Positions 56,788-64,000 of a DNA stretch of 64,000 nt are shown one piece after another (position 1 is the first letter of the stretch; each line of letters starts with the position of its first letter). The stretch comes from Romanomermis culicivorax. Taxonomy: Eukaryota; Nematoda; Enoplea; Mermithida; Mermithidae. The notes beneath the pieces are model-generated. The model had not been told where the DNA came from. It saw only the letters and a list, made by a program, of their open reading frames with translations, and did no database searches. The stretch is taken from positions 620,001 through 684,000 of the forward strand of contig CAWUHX010000127.1 of the NCBI GenBank assembly GCA_963922205.1, read 5' to 3'. The translations under genes were made by a program, and so were the position numbers.

Positions 56788-58849
56788 ATGAAATGTGTCA
56801 CATTGCTTATCGTTATATTATTCCATATAGATTATATTTCTGCAGGATATACTGGAGCTGTAAGTGAATGCGTTATTTAATCCACCTACAAAAACAAATA
56901 TAAGTAAATTTTAAAAATTGTGACTCGCTCTTTTATTAATAGTCAAAATTTATCTCAATATAGCAACAAAAATTATTAAATCTGAATATTTAAGAGATTT
57001 TTCAGAAACTGATAAAAGTGATTTAATTTTGTAATAGAAGAAATTTGATTTAGTGTACTTTTTGAGTCTTAATAAATACAGTTAAAGAATATGTGAATGC
57101 AATAGAACTTTATTTTTAATTAAGCTTTCAAACTATGCAACTAAATATTAATCATTATGCACCATTGTTAATGATAATTGTTTGCCATCTAGTGGGGAAC
57201 ATACTGGGGCCACAGTTATCTTGAGTCGTAATATCGCAACACCTGGAAAAGATGATATTCAGATGAAGCAATGTCTAGAGGATATGCAGCTAGGAATTAC
57301 CAATTCAATTCAGTAATTTCTTTTCCGAACACTTTTTGCAATCTGTGGGTGGGCATTGTCATAGAGCAAAATTACTGATTTTTGGTTCACAAGTACTGTG
57401 TAAACTTTTAACTGTTTTTCTAAATTTAAGACAAGTTTCCAAATGTTAGCAATGCGTTAGAAGATATAACACTACAGAAAAATACTTCAAACAAGTTAGA
57501 TCTTAGAGTCTTTGGATAGCAGTTTATTGTGTGGCGAAAATACAAACACTGCACCCACATAAATAACTAAAATGGACCAGGAGAATATAATTGCAAGATG
57601 ACCAAAGTGTACTGCAGCAGAGACAGTGCTTGGAGCCCAAGTAAAATCATAGAATAATTCAAGAAGACAATCTTAACAAAAATGAATTCTTCACCAAAAG
57701 ATTGCAGTATTTACAAAAAAGTTTGAACAAAAATGGCAATAAATCAAGTCAGCGTGTAAAATTCACATTTGATGGTTAAATTACTTTGGACCTATTCTTA
57801 TTCCGTTATGTTCACAATCTTTACATTTTACTCATTTTGGGCATTGTTTGCAAGTCTTTTATATGAAAAGAATCAGCGAAGTGAAACCTTCCACAATTGT
57901 TGGACAAACTGTAGCTTTCATCGTTTTTGTGATTATTGTAATTCTAAATTCTGAATTTATTTTTTTTTGTTAGCAATCCCACAGAAAAGTGAGTTATTTT
58001 TCTAATTCTTGCAATCTTTTGCAAGAAAGGCTGCTTGCTTGCACAATGCTTCATGCAAGTGACCGAATTGCTATAGAACTCAGCACCGATGTCTTATCCA
58101 TCACAAAGAAGTTCAAAATTGACGATTCCTCAAATTGATCACCATGAGAATAGCATTAGCATTATGTTTTTAGGATGCGTAGGAACTGAATCTGCTGTCA
58201 CCCCCTTTGTGACCCATAGATGCTTCAAACTGCATTGATGTATTCCTCATCTCCTATAAGGCACTTGGTCAAGAAAAAGGGTCAATATTAAACGTTGGAA
58301 ACAAGAACACACATGTCATTAAATTATTAACTAATTGATGATGTGAGACCCAATTTACAACCTATTTTGTCTCAATGGTTGAATATTGTAACATGCAGCC
58401 CAATTCCTGAGCCATTACATGCACTGCTGCTCAAGGGTTAACATCCAACAGTCGTCCAAGAGCTTTATTCGAAATCTTCAAGTACTTCATCAGTTGTTGT
58501 TGAATTTTGATTTAAATAAAAGACTTTAAACTCTAAAATTTAAATTCATGAAAATTTTTTTGAGGTTTTGTTGGTTTCTATTGTTGTTTTGTTCTCAAAA
58601 GTATCAAAATCACTTAAATCTATAGCCAAATGCCTTAATATATATAATTTTTGTCAAAAAATTGTTATAAAATTTCTTTCTGGTTTGCAGGTCAAGGAAC
58701 GACCAAAGAATATGTGGTGCAAACCTGCCACCAATGTGTGCAATGCCGCCTTGCACTGTTGTTTCACAAGTTTAGGTGCTAAATGTCTATGTTGGAAAGG
58801 GCCTGGTCGATGCTGCATCAGTTATGCTTTGGCTTATTATGGAGGTTGA
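56788..58849 (+). CDS. Small secreted cysteine-rich peptide, two exons
   Basis: Exon 1 (56788-56859, 24 codons) is a signal peptide: MKC, a hydrophobic core VTLLIVILF, and a likely cleavage near ISAG. The donor is GTAAGTG. Exon 2 (58691-58849) follows the acceptor GGTTTGCAG in phase 0 and adds 52 residues, giving 76 in all. The mature part has eight cysteines spaced C-x6-C-x5-CC-x7-C-x-C-x6-CC, which suggests four disulfides. It is basic, with an aromatic/Gly C-terminus. Such peptides in nematodes include antimicrobial and secreted effector families; the pattern does not let me name one. The 1.8-kb intron holds an antisense mariner pseudogene. TATTAAATAT-type signals near 58915 could serve for polyadenylation. 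Both exons have clean splice sites and no breaks. Confidence 0.6.
57185..58500 (-). pseudogene. Mariner transposase relic inside the cysteine-rich gene's intron
   Basis: In minus-strand order, about 58500-58180 carries pieces of the N-terminal and central part (VVNWVSHHQLVNNL, DQVPYRR). About 58130-57950 carries GIVNFELLCDG. About 57420-57185 carries the C-terminal catalytic block, VILLYDNAHPQIAKSV then AAYPLDIASSEYHLFQVL, corresponding to the HDNxRPH and PPYSPDLAPSDYHLF motifs. Frames shift repeatedly. About 530 bp (57420-57950) does not fit and may be a later insertion. Confidence 0.7.
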
Positions 58850-59342
58850 AGATTTGACTTCGGTGATTGAACAACATAATCCACATTTTCAAATGTTAAT
58901 CTTGTCATTATGTACTCTATTAAATATCTTCAATGTTTTGTAATATTAAATGTTTGTCACCTTTTCTGTTTTCGATTGTTAAACTGCCACTCTTATACAG
59001 TGTTGCCAATCCAGAATTTCCAAAATCCCCAAATTTAAGCTCAAAAAGCTGTCATTGGAATTTTGTCAAAAACTTTATACAGGTGTGAAAAAGTTGGCCC
59101 AAATTATCAAAAAATTGTGTAAAGTTGTCAAAAAAGTGTTAAGCTGCTGGAAAATTCGATTTTTTTGCATAATACACCTGTTATGGGAATGTGTCATACG
59201 GTAGTGTAGTCTGTTAATTACCTGAATCCACTGCATAGAGATGACAAATTCCTTGTGTAAATAAAGGACTCTGCCCTTTTTGTATGCTATAACATATGTA
59301 TATGCTTAACTATTCTCCCTGTATAAGATGGGATTACTACTT
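58850..59342. other. Non-coding 3' flank
   Basis: No gene recognised. Repeated AATTTTGTCAAAAA-type words occur near 59050-59150. Confidence 0.35.
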
Positions 59343-59480
59343 CACATCGGCCATAGGACTAGCCATTGGGTGATGCTCCTACAGGATTTCACAATCCTAT
59401 GGCCAACCGTGTGGTATTCATATGAGCTCTCAAATTCTCCGAAGCAAAAATACTAAAAGGTATAAATTTTCTGACCAAAA
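59343..59480 (+). repeat. Relic of the 444-bp MITE family
   Basis: GGACTAGCCATTGGGTGA, CAATCCTATGGCCAACC and a GACCAAAAAATGG stretch follow the order of the central part of 38377-38820 with many changes. Confidence 0.5.
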
Positions 59481-59495
59481 AATGGAAGAAATAGG

Positions 59496-59573
59496 CATCA
59501 GTAAGATTTCAATCCAAGCCTAGTAATAGATTGGTCCTTTAAACAAGTGCCTTAGACCACTCGGCCATGCTGC
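59496..59573 (-). tRNA. tRNA-like relic (Leu/Ser type), probably a pseudogene
   Basis: The minus strand begins GCAGCATGGCCGAGTGGTCT and continues AAGGC, a good class II tRNA D-arm and A box. The B-box region reads GGATTGAAATC rather than GGTTCGANTCC. The anticodon stem does not pair well, and the 3' strand of the acceptor stem matches only partly. It could be a decayed tRNA-Leu/Ser or the head of a tRNA-derived SINE. Confidence 0.45.
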
Positions 59574-59924
59574 AGTAAAAAATGTGTTAATAATGGGTAG
59601 ATTCTACAAGAAAATCTTTTTTCCTGAAACTGTTAGCCTGTTTATTGAGAAAATCGATTTGTTTAAACTAGTTTACTATGAGCTTTTACAGCAGAATTTT
59701 GTACCACAACAACTTAGGAGTTGAATCTATACATTGAATCTATATTTTCTGATTCACAGCTGAAGGCATCAGACAGTGCTCTAATAATATTATCAGACTT
59801 ACAGTTATGCCAACTATCTGTTTATCAGGATTATGCCTTAGATTTTGAAATATACACTTGGCAAGAAAGTAGTCAGAAATTTGACTACATTTTCAGAGTT
59901 TTATTACATTTGCATGAAGCTTGA

Positions 59925-60312
59925 TTAATCATCAAAATATGCCCCATTGCTATTAATCACACTTTGCCATTTTGCAGGTAGCTTTACAATGCCTGCACGA
60001 TAAAAGGTTTTGAGCTTTGGATCGAAAAAGTTCCTGATAAACATTTTTACCTGGTCATCATTTTCAAATTCTGTATCGACAAAGCTATTCTACAACGACT
60101 GGAACAAATAATAATCTGATGGTGAATATGGTGGATGGATTAACAACTCTCCATTAAATTCCTGGATTTTTGCCTGGACAATGCCAGTGGTATGTGGATG
60201 GGCATTGCCATGGAGCAAAGTTACTCCTTTGCAGTTTACCGATGAAGGCTGCTTTTGAATCAGAGCATTTTGCTCATGATAAAGCTGATCTTCATAGACT
60301 TTATCAGTGATT
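59925..60312 (-). pseudogene. Mariner transposase C-terminal half
   Basis: Read on the minus strand: ALIQKQPSSVNCKGVTLLHG, NAHPHTTGIVQAKIQEFNGE, then LLIHPPYSPSDYYLF. A stop follows, and finally PKLKTFYRAGIVKLPAKWQ and a terminal FDD before the stop at 59925. The motif normally HDN reads HGN, so the second catalytic Asp is lost. One internal stop. The N-terminal half is absent. It is better preserved than the copy at 57-58.5 kb. Confidence 0.85.
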
Positions 60313-60569
60313 TACTTTAGCAGTCAAACCAAGTGGAAGCAATTCAAAGTGCATGATTCCTTGGATTGACTCAAAGTGCATGATTCCCTGAAGCTACATT
60401 TATTTATACAAAATATTTGAATTTTTACTGGACTTTGGATATTACTGAACTGACTGGTAACAAAAAAGATGGGAACAGAGACGGACACAATGCACACAAA
60501 TGGGTGGAAAATGAAGAAGTTGGTATGCTCAAAATGGATAGTCTCAAAATTGATACCAAGGCACTAGAT
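60313..60569. other. Non-coding
   Basis: Nothing recognised apart from a short repeated CAAAGTGCATGATTCC near 60335-60390. Confidence 0.35.
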
Positions 60570-60845
60570 GTATGGGACAATAGAGCACAGACATTAGAGC
60601 ATGGACATTAGAGCATGACTATAAGAGTGCAGGGACATCAGCAGTGAGGACAATAGACCCCAGGGGCATTAGAGGGCAAGACAGTAGAGTGCAGGACAGA
60701 CAATACTGCATGGACATCAGAGCATGGACATTTAGAGCCCAGACATTAAAGCATAGGGAGATTAGAGCAAGGACATTAATGTCCATACATAGATTAGAGC
60801 ATGGACATTAATGTCCATACTCTAATGTCCATGCTCTATTGTCCT
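60570..60845 (+). repeat. Degenerate minisatellite GACATTAGAGCATG with terminal palindrome
   Basis: Many variants of GGACATTAGAGCATG / GGACATCAGAG / AGACATTAAAGCATAGG occur in a row. The block ends with TTAGAGCATGGACATTAATG followed by its own complement (ACTCTAATGTCCATGCTCTA), so the last 60 bp can form a hairpin. Confidence 0.75.
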
Positions 60846-61232
60846 GTGCTGTAATACCTGGTAGCTCAATGTCATCTTAAGTCTTACTGAGTGTCTAATG
60901 GCGAATTTCTTGTTTATGGTAAATGTAGGTAACAAACAACAGATACACATGAATTGGCAAATTTGCAGATGACGAATATGAAGGTGGACAAGCGAGACGA
61001 TCTGAATGGTGAAATTAGGGAAGAACACCAAAAGCAAGTTTTACATGCCATATATAAACTAAATTTGTAATATAAAAACACATTTAAAAAAATTTCAAAT
61101 TTTTTTCTGTTTCTGGTTTTCTCCATGGGATTCCAATGAATGATGCAAATCAGTGTAGGAGTTGAAGTTCCAGTGAGTTACTATTTTAAACTTTATTTTA
61201 TTTCAAGTTTCTAATGTCTTTTATTCGTTCAG
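60846..61232. other. Non-coding or untranslated sequence
   Basis: Near 61140-61170 a short frame ending in a possible donor (GTGAGT) precedes the exon candidate at 61233, but the phases do not fit. Confidence 0.3.
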
Positions 61233-61319
61233 TCAGTGATGCTTTTGGAGAAGTGAACGCAGCAGCGATGCAAAGAAGAGTGAGAGTTGAACGATGGATG
61301 ATTGTCAACAAAAAACCAG
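61233..61319 (+). CDS. Candidate internal exon, unrecognised
   Basis: A good acceptor (TTATTCGTTCAG) and donor (CAGGTTAGT) enclose 87 bp that are open in one phase: SDAFGEVNAAAMQRRVRVER. No neighbouring exon could be joined with matching phase, and no family is recognised. Confidence 0.3.
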
Positions 61320-62747
61320 GTTAGTTACTCTAAATTAGTTTATAGGTTTCTTACAGTACCACCCATCGGAATGGATTCCATATAATCCAGAAGATTAATC
61401 CCATTCGACAACAGAGAATTTAGTTTGTAACCGAACCTACAGTAACAAGATAAAAAGTAAGCGAAATCCACACTTAAAAAATGTAAACAAATTCATGCTG
61501 TAGAAAAACGTGAATTTTTCCATGACGAAAAAATGGCAAAAATCAAATAAATAAGTTCTTACCAATTTTCTTTAATTTAAATAAAAGTCCCATTGCCTCA
61601 AACGTCCCATTATCACGAACAATGATTTAGCGCTGATCTCAAAACTTTCATTACCTCGAACATTCCGTTAGCACGAATAATGATTTGTAGATGTAATTAT
61701 AAAATTTCGACTCTATCCATTTTGGGATCATCAATGAACCATCCAAAGTTTCAGAAAATGCAGCCTTACTAGAGAACAGGAGAATGACTTTGGTAATCTT
61801 AAAATGGTTGGAAAGAACGACCATCAAGAAGTGTGTATAATGAAGGAAAATTTATTCGATAAGGTTAACGAGCATTCCACATTTTGAATGATGTTTTGGC
61901 AGTGACAACGCTACATTGATCATTTCAAAACGAATGGATTATAGCAATATCATGAAATAATGAATAAAGGCGAATACATGTCGGATTGTGAAACTTTGAG
62001 GAATCTGCACGTTTCCATTTATTGCAAAATGAACTGTTCATGATGTAATGCAGGTTCAAACTGAAATGTTTGTGACTTAAAGCATGGTGATATGACTGAT
62101 ACCTGGGAGACGCGCTTTTTCAGCGCTAGCAATTTTGGCGTCAAACTGTACTTCTTCTGATCAGTTTTTTCTTCCATTTTCTTTATCCTATGTTTCTTCC
62201 TCTTATTCCTTCTCTATCTCATAATTTTATGTATTTCTTTTTATGTCTTTTTCTGTGTCTTGTACACATTTTCATCTGTTTTATGTTTTTCGCTATTACC
62301 TTTTTTTCGCTAATGCCCTGTATGAAATGAATTATTTCCAGTTGCTACTTTGTCATTGTTTCTGACTGAAATAAATCAGGTTACTTCATTTGATTCCAGA
62401 TAAATGACAAAAAAACAAATTTCTTCAAAATAAAGCGAAAAAATGGAAAAATTCCCATAATGCTGCAGTTAATAGACGAAAATTTTTCCGCCGATGGCTT
62501 CCGCCAGATTGTCCTTGATCAGACTACGACTAGTCCCAGTTTCTTTGTCTCGCCTTAAATCTAATTTTGCAGTTCCAGAACCAAAAAGAAAGGTTACCCG
62601 CTGCTGATGCAAGATTTTGTACCCATTAATTTCAGGTTTCATTTCTTTCTATATATAGTTAGGGCAGATAGATCGAATGGACGAAATAGGCATTCGAATC
62701 CGACATGAGTGACTTTTATGATCTCAAATTCCTCCTAGTGGGATGGA
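61320..62747. other. Non-coding or intronic
   Basis: AT-rich. A T/C-rich run (TTTTTCTTCCATTTTCTTTATCC and on) lies at about 62160-62290. A possible exon start after TTTTGCAG at about 62571 has no clear end. Confidence 0.3.
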
Positions 62748-62951
62748 TTATTCCTCGGCAAAACGAATTTTGAAGATGTAGCTTCTATTCAAAGAACACT
62801 CATTGGAATTTTTCACGAACTCTGTTCGTCCTGATGCAGTTAGTTGGTAACCACTACGTACCATTTTTAAATCGACCCTCGGCATTAACAAAATAGATTT
62901 AATTTTGCTTCGCACGGTGAACCTAGAATTTGATACCAATATTTGTTGCAC
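62748..62951 (-). CDS. Hypothetical coding segment, unrecognised
   Basis: Minus frame of 67 codons ending with a stop at 62748 (RSGYQLTASGRTEFVKNSNE, YIFKIRFAEE at the end). A second minus frame overlapping its 5' part (SVERFKCNKYWYQILGSPC) is also protein-like. That could mean an exon border, a shift or chance. Confidence 0.2.
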   Translation of the reverse strand: MQQILVSNSRFTVRSKIKSILLMPRVDLKMVRSGYQLTASGRTEFVKNSNECSLNRSYIFKIRFAEE

Positions 62952-63681
62952 TTGAAACGTTCAACTGACAGGTTCAAAACTGACGCCACTCTGTGTGTTT
63001 TCGTTACATCAAAAAAATTCGCCTTTTCTTACTAACTAAACCTGCAGTTCCGCCACATCACAGGATTCTTTGGGAACAATCCCGTGAAGGCGGTCAAAAT
63101 TTTACCCGATCGTCATCCTATTCTGCACGAATGTTCTTCTAAAAACTTTCATGCATTTGGGAGAATCCTAAAGGGTCATTTATACTATACTAATTACATT
63201 ATCATTTACATCATTGTGTTCGATCGAGTCCAACCAAATCGTTTTTTGTCCATTGTGAACAGTTTTATTCCCGATCAGTAACTGATTGATTTTAGCGAGA
63301 TCAACTCAAAAACATATTCCAACATTGTGTATTTCCATGAAGGCATTAAAGACTTTCAAAGACTCTGAATAAATTTTGTTAGCCTCTTTCGATTTTCCTT
63401 AATGCCCAGGTTACCACTTTTAAAACTCAAATTAAAGTAGATTTTCTGTTCAAACGATGCATTGTGATTTCCGTTGACACACAAGTATGCTTTAAGGCTA
63501 GAATTCACTCACTTCACTTTCAGGTTGACCAATTTATTGAAGAACTGCCTATATCTTGCTTCATTATGGCCTGACAAAGCAAGTGAGAGACTTGTTAGAC
63601 AAAATGGCGGACTATGTATCTCATCATTCAGTAATTTAGACTTTGATTTGACTCGACAGTTGGCTCACCATTTAGCCCTAG
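62952..63681. other. Non-coding
   Basis: No gene recognised before the LTR at the window's right edge. Confidence 0.3.
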
Positions 63682-64000
63682 TGTTGTAGTGTGTTTTCCG
63701 CCCATTTTCGTCCTTTTGTCAAAGCGTGTATGAGGCCCCCAGGTGGCAAGTGGAGAGAGCAACGCGGACCACTAACAACCGTCTTACTGTAGCACACGTC
63801 GGTACGCATGCGCTGGTCTCTCTCAATTATTATTATTATTCGTTTTTTATATACTAGTTGTGTGCCTCGCCGGCCACCACTAGTCACGTCATTGGTCACC
63901 TCCCACCATGCAGCCTTTCTTTCTCTTGCCCAGTGCGTGGGAGTTGTTCATTCGTCTTTTTATAATTCTCACCTGTCGCTGTTTGTATGTAAGTTTTTCG
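63682..64000 (+). mobile_element. Diverged LTR of the 22-kb family, cut by the window edge
   Basis: Starts TGTTGTAGTGTGTTTTCCGC like the LTRs at 22437 and 35277. It follows them with gaps and substitutions (CAGGTGGCAAGTGGAGAGAG, CTGGTCTCTCTCAATTAT shared). Only the first 319 bp are visible, so it may be a solo LTR or the start of a full element. Confidence 0.85.

Noticed and set aside
60570..60845. CRISPR-like array
   Set aside because: Units are adjacent without unique spacers, highly degenerate, and the genome is eukaryotic.
62680..62700. B-box-like GCATTCGAATCC of a tRNA
   Set aside because: No A box or foldable cloverleaf at the right distance.

Overview
The window looks like nuclear DNA of a nematode. 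It holds about 665 bp of the nematode telomere hexamer TTAGGC (read here as TAAGCC). It also has a split gene for a nematode-type seven-helix receptor, introns with TTTCAG-like acceptors, and many mariner, pogo, hAT and LTR-type elements. The background is AT-rich. The one long GC-rich block (22.4-35.9 kb) is a retrotransposon. The style of that element makes me think of enoplean/mermithid worms such as Romanomermis, but this is a guess from memory and not shown by the sequence.

Layout. 0-9.7 kb: a small minisatellite, a candidate first exon (minus strand, 1.4-1.5 kb), a candidate 0.9-kb transposon (3.2-4.1 kb) and a three-exon receptor gene (5.7-7.25 kb, minus). 9.78-10.44 kb: interstitial telomere block. 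10.4-20.2 kb: mostly non-coding, with a pogo-like MITE (11.85 kb) and a 1.9-kb element with TGTCAC ends (16.9-18.8 kb) that carries a nested TA-target MITE. 20.3-21.5 kb: an unrecognised intronless reading frame of about 400 codons (minus). 21.9 kb: a small MITE. 22.437-35.861 kb: a 13.4-kb Ty3-type LTR element with 585-bp LTRs, gag, protease-RT-RNase H, a deleted integrase and about 5 kb of extra 3' coding sequence that includes a 3'-5' exonuclease-like segment. 37.2-43.6 kb: nested hAT-type elements, including a 2.3-kb fold-back whose arms each carry the end of a hAT transposase. 44.8-45.5 kb: a small gene with 46-residue tandem repeats (minus). 46.3-49.1 kb: another MITE copy, a LINE 3' fragment and a 1.26-kb fold-back. 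49.5-52.7 kb: a second, internally deleted LTR element with a four-knuckle Gag. 53.7-55.1 kb: the second copy of the TGTCAC element, inverted and without the nested MITE. 55.6-60.3 kb: a mariner-type MITE, a two-exon gene for a small secreted cysteine-rich peptide with a mariner pseudogene in its intron, a tRNA-like relic and a second mariner pseudogene. 60.6-64 kb: a degenerate minisatellite, isolated exon candidates and the start of another LTR of the 22-kb family.

Cellular gene content is low: a receptor, a secreted cysteine-rich peptide, a repeat protein and one orphan frame. The dominant story is layered transposition. For many elements the target-site duplications can be read directly, and one insertion has a matching empty site in the window. 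All calls come from reading the sequence by eye. Exon joins, repeat boundaries and identity estimates are manual, and coordinates may be off by a few bases.
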